64,000 nucleotides of DNA from Rhizobium sp. CF080 (lineage in GTDB: Bacteria; Pseudomonadota; Alphaproteobacteria; Rhizobiales; Rhizobiaceae). The stretch spans positions 1-64,000 of the forward strand of contig NZ_AKKC02000015.1 in the NCBI RefSeq assembly GCF_000282095.2, in the 5' to 3' direction. Position 1 is the first letter of the stretch. Every line of letters begins with the position of its first letter. Below, one piece after another: positions 56,341-64,000 of the stretch. The translations under genes and the position numbers were made by a program. The notes under the pieces are model-generated. The model was not told where the DNA came from, made no database searches, and saw only the letters and a list, made by a program, of their open reading frames with translations.

Positions 56341-56990
56341 AACTGGTACTTTTCGATTGCGACGGCACGCTGGTCGACAGCGCGGGCCTGATCCATGAAA
56401 CCATGCGCCGCACCTTTGCCCATTTCGGCAAGCCGGAGCCCCAAGTGGAAGACACCAAGGCGATCATCGGGCTGACGCTCGACATCGCCATTGCCCGCAT
56501 GCAGGGCAAACCGCATGCCGACGAGGAAGCCGTCGAGATGATGGCCTATTACAAGACGCTGTTTGCGGTCGTCCGCCAGGATCTCGACTTCAAGGAGCCG
56601 CTGTTTTCCGGCATCCGCGACGTCATCGATACGATCGGACCACGCGAGGACCTGCTGATCGGCGCGGTCACCGGAAAATCCCGGCGCGGGCTGAAGCTGG
56701 TGATGGAAACGCACGGGTTCGACAAGTATTTCGTGGTGTCGCGCACCGCCGACGACTGCCCCTCGAAACCGCATCCGGCGATGGTGACCGAGTGCTGCGA
56801 CGAGACCGGCATGTTGCCTTCCGACACCCTTGTCATCGGCGACGCCATTTACGATATGCAGATGGCGAAGGCGGCCGGTGCCACGGCGATCGGCGTTTCC
56901 TGGGGGTATGCCTCGGTGGACGCGCTGAAACAGGCCGGGGCCGACGTAATCGTCCACCATCCGAGCGAGTTGCTGAGCCATATCGGCTGA
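56337..56990 (+). CDS. HAD-family hydrolase (phosphoglycolate phosphatase-like)
   Basis: Cytoplasmic phosphatase-fold protein of 217 aa. Motif I is LVLFDCDGTLVDS at the start, motif II GAVTGKSRRG (~110), and motif III-IV SKPHPAMV ... LVIGDAIYDMQMAK (~162). A small helical cap lies between I and II. It starts inside the rlu stop codon and precedes ATP12. The order rlu, HAD, ATP12 is usual in Rhizobiaceae. Substrate unknown. Confidence 0.9.
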   Translation: MKLVLFDCDGTLVDSAGLIHETMRRTFAHFGKPEPQVEDTKAIIGLTLDIAIARMQGKPHADEEAVEMMAYYKTLFAVVRQDLDFKEPLFSGIRDVIDTIGPREDLLIGAVTGKSRRGLKLVMETHGFDKYFVVSRTADDCPSKPHPAMVTECCDETGMLPSDTLVIGDAIYDMQMAKAAGATAIGVSWGYASVDALKQAGADVIVHHPSELLSHIG

Positions 56991-57002
56991 GGTTTTATTT
57001 CC

Positions 57003-57794
57003 ATGCGTGACATGTTTCCCGATCCTTCCGAAGCGCTGAGCCATCCCGACCCGACGCGGCGGGCGCAGATCCAGATGCACAAGCCGCTGCCGAAACGCTT
57101 CTACAAGGAAGTGTCGGTTGCCGAAGGCGAGGGCGGCCATGCCATCCATCTCGACGGCCGGCTGGTCAGGACGCCTGCCAAGAACGGGCTCGTGGCACCG
57201 ACCGCCCGGCTTGCCGAACTGATCCGCGACGAATGGGCAAACCAGGTGGAGGTGATCGATCCCGGCAACATGCCGGTGACGCGGCTCGTCAACACGGCGA
57301 TCGACGGCATCGCGGTAGATCGCCAAGCGGTGTTCGAGGACATCCTGCGGTTCTCCTCAAGCGACTTGCTCTGCTACCGCGCCGAAGCACCGGAAAACCT
57401 GGTGGCACGCCAGAACGATCTCTGGGACCCGATCGTCGACTGGGCTGCGAACGACCTTGGGGCGCGCTTCATCCTGGTCGAGGGCGTGATGCCGCAGGAA
57501 CAGCCCAAGGAGGCGACAGCCGCCTTTGCTGTGACGCTGAAGAAATACGATACGCCGATCGAACTCGCGGTGCTGCACACGGTAACGACGCTCACCGGTT
57601 CGGCGATCCTGGCGCTTGCGTTTGCGGAGGGCCGGCTTACCGCCGACGAGGCCTGGGCGCTTGCCCATCTCGACGAGGACTGGACCAACGAGCACTGGGG
57701 CACGGATGCCGAGGCCGAACATCGCCGGGCCAAGCGGCTCGAGGAAATGCGGGCGGCGACCGAAACTTTTCTTGCCTTGAAGCCCTCGGCTTAA
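57003..57794 (+). CDS. ATP12-family F1-ATPase assembly chaperone
   Basis: Chaperone of 263 aa for the F1 alpha subunit, an alphaproteobacterial and mitochondrial family. It has KRFYKEVSVAEGEGGHAIHLDGRLVRTP (~20-50), VDWAANDLGARF and LTADEAWALAHLDEDWTNEHWG near the end, all family marks. ATG 57003 begins 13 bases after the HAD gene. Confidence 0.94.
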   Translation: MRDMFPDPSEALSHPDPTRRAQIQMHKPLPKRFYKEVSVAEGEGGHAIHLDGRLVRTPAKNGLVAPTARLAELIRDEWANQVEVIDPGNMPVTRLVNTAIDGIAVDRQAVFEDILRFSSSDLLCYRAEAPENLVARQNDLWDPIVDWAANDLGARFILVEGVMPQEQPKEATAAFAVTLKKYDTPIELAVLHTVTTLTGSAILALAFAEGRLTADEAWALAHLDEDWTNEHWGTDAEAEHRRAKRLEEMRAATETFLALKPSA

Positions 57795-57851
57795 TCGTTC
57801 TCTAACCGTGTTCGGTGGAACATCGGAAGGTGCCGTTTTGCGGGTTCCTTC

Positions 57852-58340
57852 ATGTTCCGTCGCCTTTTTCGTTTTGCTTTCATCGTGCTGACGGCCCTGC
57901 CGCTGATGTCGTTCCGTCTGGAACAGGCAAACACGGCGCAGGAGAAGCTTCTCTATGACGTGCGCGGCGCCTTCGTGACCGCGCGGCCGGACGTGCCGAA
58001 GGGATTGGTGATCGCCACCGACATGCTGGTCGACGAGGCGATCCGGGCGACCGTCCGGTCGATCGCCCTACCGCGGACGATCATCTCGGTGCGTATCGAC
58101 GAGATGTCGCATATGCCGATGCTGATCGGCAGCCGGCATGAGGCGAAGGTGACGGTGCAGGCGATTTCGGTCAACAGCGGCGAACCGATCGCCAGGGGGA
58201 CGTTCAAGACGTCGATCTTCCTGCTGGACGGAGATACCGCGGACCGTGACCTCGCCGAGAAGATCGCCGACCGCATCGCCAGCGAATTCCGCCTCGACGG
58301 AACGCGGCGGCCAACCATGGCGGCCGCGCTGTTTCCGTAA
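57852..58340 (+). CDS. Secreted hypothetical protein
   Basis: Protein of 162 aa with an N-terminal hydrophobic segment (FRFAFIVLTALPLMSF) and a mature part that has no recognised family. It contains RTIISVRIDEMSHMPMLIGSRHEAKVTVQAISV and a long C-terminal helix. It follows ATP12 by 57 bases on the same strand. Probably periplasmic; function unknown. Confidence 0.7.
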   Translation: MFRRLFRFAFIVLTALPLMSFRLEQANTAQEKLLYDVRGAFVTARPDVPKGLVIATDMLVDEAIRATVRSIALPRTIISVRIDEMSHMPMLIGSRHEAKVTVQAISVNSGEPIARGTFKTSIFLLDGDTADRDLAEKIADRIASEFRLDGTRRPTMAAALFP

Positions 58341-58343
58341 GAG

Positions 58344-58610
58344 TTAGGACACGTATTTGTGCAGGATCGAATTGATCAGCGTCTGATAGGGCATGCCCTG
58401 TTCAAGCGCCTTGGCTTTCAGGCGCGCGAGATCTCTTTCCGGAATGGAAATGGAAATCCTCTGCCGCTTGCCGTCGATCGCGTTGCGCGCAGCATCCTGC
58501 CAGAGACGTTTGCGTTCTTTGATTTCACCAACCGGCACCCATTCGTCGGTCTCCGAGAGCACGATGATTTCCTGCTCGCTCAGTTCACTGCCAAGTTTGC
58601 TCTTGCTCAC
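58344..58610 (-). CDS. Putative antitoxin with CopG-like end
   Basis: Protein of 88 aa. The C-terminal half RQRISISIPERDLARLKAKALEQGMPYQTLINSIL is a ribbon-helix-helix domain; the acidic N-terminal half would bind the toxin. It overlaps the gene at 58607 by four bases and is second in the pair, the order of BrnT-BrnA-type systems. It likely neutralises that partner and represses the promoter. Confidence 0.75.
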   Translation of the reverse strand: MSKSKLGSELSEQEIIVLSETDEWVPVGEIKERKRLWQDAARNAIDGKRQRISISIPERDLARLKAKALEQGMPYQTLINSILHKYVS

Positions 58611-58885
58611 GGCTTCTCACCCTTCACATAGTCTCGGGTTGCCTTGCGGCTGGGGAAAAAGGTTTTCAGAAAAACCCCTCCCTCCGTTTCGACATATGGC
58701 ACTATAAAGGCATAGCCTTCGATTTCCACGACCAATTGACGCTGATGCGCATACCGCTCGATATTCACGTGGCGGCGGTCATCAAGGAGCATGCCCTCAC
58801 TCAAGGCGATCACGATCCTCTCGAAGCCGAAACCGAACTTCTGTTTGAGAAGATCATTCTTTTCGTCCGACCAGTGAATCTCCAT
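58607..58885 (-). CDS. Putative BrnT-like toxin
   Basis: Protein of 92 aa. It has IHWSDEKNDLLKQKFGFGFERIV at the start and FFPSRKATRDYVKGEKP at the end; the SRKATR ending is similar to BrnT, a small RNase toxin. The middle is weakly similar. ATG 58885 lies just after an AT-rich minus-strand stretch. Forms a two-gene module with 58344. Activity not proven. Confidence 0.65.
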   Translation of the reverse strand: MEIHWSDEKNDLLKQKFGFGFERIVIALSEGMLLDDRRHVNIERYAHQRQLVVEIEGYAFIVPYVETEGGVFLKTFFPSRKATRDYVKGEKP

Positions 58886-58926
58886 GCATATGGAATATAT
58901 ATCCGAGACTATTGTTGATCAAGCGC

Positions 58927-59763
58927 CTATGACAGCCGCTCCGCGTGCCAGCGCAGGTGGTCGTCCATGAAGGTCGAGATGAAGTAGTAGGAGTGGTCGT
59001 AGCGCTCGTGCAGACGTAGCGTCACGTCGATATCCGTTCCCTTGGCCGCCTCTTCGAACAGCCAGGGCCGCAGGCCGTTTTCCAGGAAACCGTCCGCCTT
59101 GCCCTGGTCGATCAGGAATTCCGGGAAACGGGCGCCGTCTTCGACCAGCGCGCAGGCATCGTATTGCCGCCAAGCGGCGGCGCGATCCGCGCCCAGATAT
59201 TTCTCGAAGGCGGGGGCCGACCAGTCGGCGGTCGAGGGCTGGACGATCGGGGCGAAGGCGGAGCAGCTTTTGAATCGCGCCGGGTTCTTCAGCGCGATCG
59301 TCATGGCGCCGTGGCCGCCCATGGAATGGCCGAAAATGCCCTGGCGGTCCATGTCCATGCGAAAATGCTGGCTGACGAAATTCGGCAGTTCCTCGGTGAT
59401 GTAAGTGTACATCTGGTAGTGTTCGGCCCAGGGCTTTTCCGTGGCGTCGAGATAGAAGCCGGCGCCCTTGCCCATCTGCCAGTTGGTAATTTCGTCGGGC
59501 ACGTCATTGCCGCGCGGGCTGGTATCCGGGCAGACGATGATGAGGCCGAGTTCGGCGGCCATCCGCCGGTATTCGCCCTTTTCCATGACGTTCGCATGGG
59601 TGCAGGTGAGGCCGGAGAGGTACCAGAGAACCGGACAGGGCGCTTTGATCGCCTGCGGGGGCACGAAGACGGCGAAGGTCATCTCGCATTTGCAGGCTTC
59701 GGATTCGTGCATGAAAACGCCCTGCATGCCGCCGAAGGCGGTGTTCTGGGAAAGGACCTTCAT
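58927..59763 (-). CDS. fghA: S-formylglutathione hydrolase
   Basis: Cytoplasmic esterase of 278 aa that splits S-formylglutathione to formate and glutathione, the second step of formaldehyde removal. Catalytic Ser147 is in GIFGHSMGGHGAM; the His is in LHERYDHSYYF (~256), and an Asp lies in the FLIDQGKADGF region (~224). CHANVMEK-like LTCTHANVMEKGEYRR is also typical. Its partner dehydrogenase lies 2.2 kb away at 61963, with a toxin-antitoxin pair and other genes between. Confidence 0.95.
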   Translation of the reverse strand: MKVLSQNTAFGGMQGVFMHESEACKCEMTFAVFVPPQAIKAPCPVLWYLSGLTCTHANVMEKGEYRRMAAELGLIIVCPDTSPRGNDVPDEITNWQMGKGAGFYLDATEKPWAEHYQMYTYITEELPNFVSQHFRMDMDRQGIFGHSMGGHGAMTIALKNPARFKSCSAFAPIVQPSTADWSAPAFEKYLGADRAAAWRQYDACALVEDGARFPEFLIDQGKADGFLENGLRPWLFEEAAKGTDIDVTLRLHERYDHSYYFISTFMDDHLRWHAERLS

Positions 59764-59781
59764 CGGTGCTCCTCAAGGGTA

Positions 59782-60465
59782 TCAGGTTCCCATCGACACG
59801 ACGGCATTGACGGCCGCGGCAACAAGGACAGTGTTGAAAAAGAAGGACACGACCGCGTGCAGGAGGTTGATGCGGCGCATGTCGGTCGTGGTGATCTGGA
59901 CGTCCGACGTCTGGGCGGTCATGCCGATGACGAAGGCGAAATAGAGGAAATCATAGGCGCCGGGTTCGTTGGTCTCGGGGAAATCGAGGCCGCCGCGCCT
60001 TGCCTCGTTCTCCTGAGCCTGCTCTTCCGGCCGCCAGAAGAGATGGGCGTAATGCATGGCGAACATGGTGTGGATGGTCAGCCAGCCGAGCACGACCGAC
60101 GCGAAGGCAAGCGCGACGACGACAAGGCTCGCCGGTTGCGAGCGGTTCAGCGCCTCGAACAGCGAAATGACCGCAGCGGCGACCGCAAGCAAGGTCACGG
60201 CGAGGATGACGGGTGCCGGTTCGTCGTCGTTCTGCCCCTTGCCGCGTAGCGTGCCGCCGTCGAGTTTCGGGATGCGCACAGCCATCATTACGAGGTAGAT
60301 CAGGAAGAAGAGGATGACCGTGATGCCGGGTGCAAGCTCCGGCACATAGAAGATCAGGAACGGCAGGCAGGCGAGCGAAGCGAGCGTCCCGGCGAAGAAA
60401 GGCCCATGCCGGTGATAGTTGAGTTTGTGCCAGGCGCTCGGCATCCGGGTTTTCCAATCGCTCAC
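59782..60465 (-). CDS. DUF1345 membrane protein
   Basis: Inner-membrane protein of 227 aa with about five hydrophobic segments. The family mark YDFLYFAFVIGMTAQTSDVQITTTDMRR is near residues 165-195, and LLHAVVSFFFNTVLVAAAVN closes the protein. GTG 60465 overlaps the upstream gene's stop by four bases; ATG 60444 is also possible. Family function unknown. Confidence 0.87.
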   Translation of the reverse strand: MSDWKTRMPSAWHKLNYHRHGPFFAGTLASLACLPFLIFYVPELAPGITVILFFLIYLVMMAVRIPKLDGGTLRGKGQNDDEPAPVILAVTLLAVAAAVISLFEALNRSQPASLVVVALAFASVVLGWLTIHTMFAMHYAHLFWRPEEQAQENEARRGGLDFPETNEPGAYDFLYFAFVIGMTAQTSDVQITTTDMRRINLLHAVVSFFFNTVLVAAAVNAVVSMGT

Positions 60466-60914
60466 GTGGCTGATTTGGCGCGGCGGCAGAGCCTGTCCAG
60501 CGTTTCCAGGAATTTCGACCGGTCGCGCGGCGAAAAGGCGGCGTTGTAGCCTTTGCTCTCGCCGGTTTCCCGCAAATGTGCCCCAAGATCGCGCATGGCG
60601 CTCGCCATGCCGATATTGGTCTCGTCGAAGACGCGGCCCGTCGGGCCGGTCACCAGCGCGCCTGCCGCAACACAACGCACGGCAAGCGGCACATCGGCGG
60701 TGACGACGATATCGGAGGGTCCGGCGCGTTCGGCGATCCAGTTGTCGGCGGCATCGAAGCCCGCCGAGACGATGACGTTATGCACCATCGGATCGCGGGA
60801 GGGACGAAGCCCGGAATTGGCGACGAAGGTCACTTCCAGGCCGTGGCGTTCAGCGACCTTAAGGATCTCGGGCTTGACCGGGCAGGCATCGGCATCGACA
60901 TAGATTTTTGGCAT
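60462..60914 (-). CDS. YaiI/YqxD (UPF0178) family protein
   Basis: Protein of 150 aa. It opens PKIYVDADACPVKPEIL, the family signature with several Asp residues like a PIN/NYN nuclease. VVTADVPLAVRCVAAGALV (~70-90) is the second conserved block. ATG 60914 gives the usual start. It lies between the toxin gene at 60919 and the DUF1345 gene on the same strand. Possibly an RNase; role unknown. Confidence 0.92.
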   Translation of the reverse strand: MPKIYVDADACPVKPEILKVAERHGLEVTFVANSGLRPSRDPMVHNVIVSAGFDAADNWIAERAGPSDIVVTADVPLAVRCVAAGALVTGPTGRVFDETNIGMASAMRDLGAHLRETGESKGYNAAFSPRDRSKFLETLDRLCRRAKSAT

Positions 60915-60918
60915 AGGC

Positions 60919-61218
60919 TCAATCATCGAAATAACGATGATAGTCTCTAGCCGCATGAAGGAGACGGATCAATTCTACGCCCGAGCCATCGGCGAAAGGA
61001 TGGTAAATAATGATGTATTTCCGGAACGGAAACATGCGCATCGTCGGGTATTTCGGAAAACGTCGAACACCCAGATGCGGATTGTCGGCGAGGTTTTGAT
61101 AGCGTTTCTCAAGCTGAAGAATGAATGCATCAGCCTGATCTTGGCTGTCTTTCGCAATAAAATCCCACACTTCACGGAGGTCTTCGATGAATTGTGGACG
61201 GCGACTGATCTGTCCCAC
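60919..61218 (-). CDS. ParE/RelE-type toxin
   Basis: Small toxin of about 99 aa. RRPQFIEDLREVWDFIAKDS (~4-23) is the ParE helix; NPHLGVRRFPKYPTMRMFPF and YIIIYHPFADGSGVELIRLLH are the beta-sheet core with the usual ending HAARDYHRYF. Start is GTG 61218 or TTG 61224; both directly follow the antitoxin stop. Would poison gyrase or translation when free. Confidence 0.87.
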   Translation of the reverse strand: MGQISRRPQFIEDLREVWDFIAKDSQDQADAFILQLEKRYQNLADNPHLGVRRFPKYPTMRMFPFRKYIIIYHPFADGSGVELIRLLHAARDYHRYFDD

Positions 61219-61224
61219 TGGCAA

Positions 61225-61479
61225 TTATTTCCGCTGGCGGAAACTGGCGAGCAGTTCCTCAGCAGATTCCATCGGAAGGGCGTTGCCGCTCTTAAGGCCT
61301 TTTTCAATCCCCTCTTCCAAGCTGGCGATAAAGGCCGAGGCTTCCTTTTCCCGCTCCGCGACAAGCCGCAGGCCGGTCGCGACGACGTCGTTGGCACCAT
61401 CGAACCGTCCTGATCGAACCAGCTGGTCGATCAGATCCTGCTGCTGCGGTGTCAATGATACGGCGGATGCTGGGGGCAT
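61225..61479 (-). CDS. ParD-type antitoxin
   Basis: Protein of 84 aa. The N-terminal ribbon-helix-helix is SLTPQQQDLIDQLVRSGRFDGANDVVATGLRLV; the C-terminal part (EGIEKGLKSGNALPMESAEELLASF) would wrap the toxin. It comes first, directly followed by the toxin, the usual ParDE order. Autorepression of its promoter is expected. Confidence 0.87.
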   Translation of the reverse strand: MPPASAVSLTPQQQDLIDQLVRSGRFDGANDVVATGLRLVAEREKEASAFIASLEEGIEKGLKSGNALPMESAEELLASFRQRK

Positions 61480-61567
61480 GGTGGCTCCTCGAACGACGGT
61501 TCAAGCTAATTTATCAACTCCGCGCCGGTAAGGCTAGGGAGGAGCCTCCGCTCCCCGAGGCGGGAAG

Positions 61568-61600
61568 CAGTAGATCACCACGCTGCGCCCTCCGTGTACC
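61568..61600 (-). pseudogene. Possible remnant of an alcohol dehydrogenase 3' end
   Basis: On the minus strand this reads VHGGRSVVIY, against MHGGESIRSVVIY at the end of frmA. Bases 61568-61587 match 61964-61983 at 18 of 20. It is short, so chance is possible, but the match is in frame and at the same end. It would mean a second dehydrogenase copy once lay here. Confidence 0.35.
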
Positions 61601-61649
61601 CGTCAACGACGTTCGGTGCGGCCGGTGACGTGCTGGAAGGGGCAGGCAG

Positions 61650-61673
61650 CGCAGCCCGACCCGGCGGGCTGCG
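61650..61673 (-). terminator. Hairpin after the DUF1508 gene
   Basis: CGCAGCCCG (61650-61658) and CGGGCTGCG (61665-61673) form a 9-base stem with loop ACCCGG, 15 bases downstream of the minus-strand stop at 61688. No T-run follows, so it is a weak terminator or only a stabilising hairpin. Confidence 0.4.
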
Positions 61674-61687
61674 CGCCGGAATCGGTA

Positions 61688-61876
61688 TCAGGCTACGGCG
61701 GTCGTCTGGTCGTCGACCGTCGCGCCGGGTGCGTTCTTCTTGATGGATTCTATGGCCGACACGGCGGAAGCCTTGGCCGAATAACCTTCGGACGAGAACA
61801 TGGCCTGACCGTTCGGAGCCTTGAAGCGGAAACGGTATTCTCCGGCCTTGTCCTTATAAATTTCGAATTTGTACAT
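61688..61876 (-). CDS. DUF1508 (YegP-like) protein
   Basis: Protein of 62 aa with YKFEIYKDKAGEYRFRFKAPNGQ and SSEGYSAKASAVSAIESIK, the single DUF1508 repeat. ATG 61876 has GGGAG nine bases upstream; ATG 61885 is too close to it. Small cytoplasmic protein, function unknown. Confidence 0.88.
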   Translation of the reverse strand: MYKFEIYKDKAGEYRFRFKAPNGQAMFSSEGYSAKASAVSAIESIKKNAPGATVDDQTTAVA

Positions 61877-61962
61877 CTTCTGCATCTCCCATTCATCGGA
61901 GTTGAAATCGTGGACTTATTTGCAGCAATGAAGCGCGTTTCCGGAAAGCACCGATACCGCGC

Positions 61963-63090
61963 TCAATAGATCACTACGCTGCGAATCGATTCGCCGCCAT
62001 GCATCAGCTCGAAACCCTTGTTGATGTCTTCGAGCGGCATCGTGTGGGTGATCATCGGATCGATCTCGATCTTGCCCTCCATGTACCAGTCGACGATCTT
62101 CGGCACGTCGGTGCGGCCCCGGGCGCCGCCGAAGGCGGTGCCCATCCAGGTGCGGCCGGTGACCAGCTGGAACGGGCGGGTGGAGATTTCCTGGCCGGCG
62201 CCGGCAACGCCAATCACCACCGACTTGCCCCAGCCGCGATGCGAGGCTTCGAGCGCCTGGCGCATGACCTTGGTATTGCCGGTGCAGTCGAACGTGTAGT
62301 CGGCGCCGCCGATCTGATCGGCGCCGCGCTTCGTCAGGTTGACGAGGTAAGGCACGATATCGCCGTCGACTTCCTTCGGATTGACGAAATGGGTCATGCC
62401 GAAGCGTTCGCCCCAGGCCTTCTTGTCGTTGTTGAGGTCGACGCCGATGATCATGTCGGCACCAGCAAGCCGCAGGCCCTGGATGACGTTCAAGCCGATG
62501 CCCCCGAGGCCGAAGACGATGGCGGTGGCGCCGATCTCCACCTTGGCGGTGTTGATGACCGCCCCGATGCCGGTCGTCACGCCGCAGCCGATATAGCAGA
62601 CCTTGTCGAAGGGGGCGTCGGGGTTGATCCTGGCGACCGCGATCTCCGGCAGGACGGTGTAGTTCGCGAAGGTCGAGCAGCCCATGTAGTGGTGGATCTT
62701 GTCCTTGCCGATCGAGAAGCGCGAGGTGCCGTCGGGCATCAGGCCCTGGCCCTGGGTGGAGCGGATCGCGGTGCAGAGATTGGTCTTGCGCGACAGGCAG
62801 GACGGGCATTCGCGGCATTCCGGCGTATAGAGCGGAATGACATGGTCGCCCTTCTTCACCGAAGTGACGCCAGGACCGACGTCGACGACGATGCCGGCGC
62901 CCTCATGGCCGAGGATCGCCGGGAACAGGCCTTCCGGATCGGCCCCTGACAGAGTGAAATCGTCCGTATGGCAGATGCCGGTCGCCTTCACCTCGATGAG
63001 CACTTCGCCGGCGCGCGGGCCCTCGAGCTGTACGGTCATGACTTCGAGCGGTTTGCCGGCCTGAACGGCGACGGCGGCGCGGACATCCAT
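61963..63090 (-). CDS. frmA: S-(hydroxymethyl)glutathione dehydrogenase / class III alcohol dehydrogenase
   Basis: Zinc and NAD enzyme of 375 aa that oxidises S-hydroxymethylglutathione, the first step of formaldehyde removal. The catalytic zinc Cys is in ATGICHTDDFTLSG (~40), GHEGAGIVVDVG follows (~68), and the structural zinc site is CRECPSCLSRKTNLC (~96-110). The NAD motif is GLGGIGLNVIQG (~195). It works with fghA at 58927. Full length. Confidence 0.96.
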   Translation of the reverse strand: MDVRAAVAVQAGKPLEVMTVQLEGPRAGEVLIEVKATGICHTDDFTLSGADPEGLFPAILGHEGAGIVVDVGPGVTSVKKGDHVIPLYTPECRECPSCLSRKTNLCTAIRSTQGQGLMPDGTSRFSIGKDKIHHYMGCSTFANYTVLPEIAVARINPDAPFDKVCYIGCGVTTGIGAVINTAKVEIGATAIVFGLGGIGLNVIQGLRLAGADMIIGVDLNNDKKAWGERFGMTHFVNPKEVDGDIVPYLVNLTKRGADQIGGADYTFDCTGNTKVMRQALEASHRGWGKSVVIGVAGAGQEISTRPFQLVTGRTWMGTAFGGARGRTDVPKIVDWYMEGKIEIDPMITHTMPLEDINKGFELMHGGESIRSVVIY

Positions 63091-63201
63091 GATGTTCTCC
63101 CTGGTGCTTTTAAAAACTGTTCGGTGCGGGACTTTTGCACGGTCCGGCGTGACCGCTCAACCCGGAAAAGATTGCCGTGTGTCGCAATTCGGCGAGGGCG
63201 G

Positions 63202-63816
63202 TCAGGGTTCGATCAAGGGCGCATGCGGCGCGACGTGACGGGGCACGAGACCCGTCAGGCGGGGATCGTCGCTGACTTCGACCAGCGTCGCATAGGGGAC
63301 GAAGCCGGAGCGGCAGTAGAACGGCAAGGCAGCCTGCGAATCATGGGTGCAGGTATGCACCCAGAAACGTCGGATCGGCCGGCTCCAGGCCAGCTCGATT
63401 GCATGGTTCATCATGAAGCGTCCGGCGCCCTTGCCGATGGCATCGGACACCAGGCCGAAGAAGGTCAGTTCGCATTCGCCCGCTTCCCGGAAATCCAATT
63501 CCAGCATGCCGATCTCCCGGCCATCATCCGTCAACCGATATATCTCGACGAGCGGCTCGGAGAGAATCGCGGTGAGCTTCTCTTCTTCCATCTCCAGCCG
63601 GGAAACCCACATCCATTCCTCTCCGACAGCGCGGAAGAGCGCCCGATAGTCGGCAATCGAAGGAGAATGCAAGCGCTGCAGCGAAAGCGATTCCGCGGGC
63701 GGATGCGGCGCTTTTTCAGCTGGTCTTGCCAGCATTTCCAGACGCGTCTCGACATTGGCGATCTTGCCGGGAGGAACGAATGAATAGCCGTCGGGAAGGA
63801 TCAGGTGCTCGGTCAT
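63202..63816 (-). CDS. GNAT-family N-acetyltransferase
   Basis: Protein of 204 aa. The acetyl-CoA core runs ELTFFGLVSDAIGKGAGRFMMNHAIELAW (~118-146), and HDSQAALPFYCRSGFVPY near 165-185 is the usual closing strand. The first 60 residues are family-specific. ATG 63816. Acceptor unknown; it may acetylate an amino compound or peptide. Confidence 0.87.
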   Translation of the reverse strand: MTEHLILPDGYSFVPPGKIANVETRLEMLARPAEKAPHPPAESLSLQRLHSPSIADYRALFRAVGEEWMWVSRLEMEEEKLTAILSEPLVEIYRLTDDGREIGMLELDFREAGECELTFFGLVSDAIGKGAGRFMMNHAIELAWSRPIRRFWVHTCTHDSQAALPFYCRSGFVPYATLVEVSDDPRLTGLVPRHVAPHAPLIEP

Positions 63817-63860
63817 GCGCTTATGGAGCCGTTTCCGGTTCGCCTGTCAACCGAGGCAAA

Positions 63861-64000
63861 TCAACCGAACAGGCGATCGCAGGCGTAGACGAGACCGTAG
63901 GAATGGATGGCGACCGCGGCATACAGGCCGAGGCCGGCCATCAGTCGCTCGCCGGGATGCATGGGGTCCAGGCTTTCGCGCGGCTTGACCGACGAGAAGC
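63861..64000 (-). CDS. C-terminal part of a small membrane protein (partial)
   Basis: The frame enters from the right edge on the minus strand and stops at 63861-63863. About 45 residues are visible, including HPGERLMAGLGLYAAVAIHSYGLVYACDRLFG, with one hydrophobic segment near the end. No family can be assigned from this piece. Confidence 0.6.
   Translation of the reverse strand, partial: FSSVKPRESLDPMHPGERLMAGLGLYAAVAIHSYGLVYACDRLFG

Overview
The window looks like chromosomal DNA of a Rhizobiaceae-type alphaproteobacterium (Rhizobium, Neorhizobium, Agrobacterium or a close relative). The evidence is the gene content and order on the right (gcvT-gcvH-gcvP behind a tandem glycine riboswitch, crcB-rluC-like-HAD-ATP12, glutathione-dependent formaldehyde genes), rhizobial-type intergenic palindromes, and an evenly GC-rich third-position bias. 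No rRNA, tRNA, phage, transposase or CRISPR array was seen.

Positions 1 to about 42,900 form one large accessory catabolic and transport region. It holds three tandem-HTH LysR regulators and three tripartite tricarboxylate transporter (TTT) sets: receptor plus TctA-TctB fusion at 1924-6028, receptor plus separate TctB and TctA at 25638-28694, and receptor plus fusion at 31915-35095. It also holds one ABC ATPase and permease (15497-17205), three TauA/SsuA-type binding proteins scattered around it, and one MFS exporter. The enzymes fall into a few repeated families: five proteins of the 4,5-dihydroxyphthalate decarboxylase (Pht5) family in two subclasses, three 283-284 aa amidohydrolases, two LigJ-like (4-oxalomesaconate hydratase) amidohydrolases, two HpcH/HpaI aldolases, three different thiamine-diphosphate enzymes, two MmgE/PrpD proteins and one carboxymuconolactone-decarboxylase-like protein.

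Two cassettes run in parallel. Cassette B (17263-21304) is Pht5-A, 284 aa amidohydrolase, LigJ-like, aldolase. Cassette C (36819-42890) is Pht5-A, 283 aa amidohydrolase, Pht5-B, LigJ-like, aldolase, MmgE/PrpD. At the place in B where C carries Pht5-B there is only a gap holding a fragment of an ABC permease. No ring-hydroxylating or ring-cleaving oxygenase is present. The inferred role is uptake and breakdown of one or several polycarboxylic acids, ending in a LigJ-type hydration and a retro-aldol split to central 2-oxo acids. The substrate is unknown. This is the best candidate in the window for an undescribed pathway.

From about 43,000 to the end the content is core chromosome. It has dusA; a palindrome-rich intergenic stretch; a small NTF2-like protein; an isolated flagellar-rod-like protein; the glycine cleavage operon; copper-handling genes (a secreted Cys/His protein and PCuAC); a CSS-EAL phosphodiesterase; crcB; an RluC/D pseudouridine synthase; a HAD phosphatase; ATP12; and a secreted hypothetical. 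Then come two small toxin-antitoxin-like pairs around fghA, a DUF1345 protein and a YaiI-type protein, followed by DUF1508, frmA, a GNAT acetyltransferase and the end of a small membrane protein. All calls were made by reading; no database search was run.
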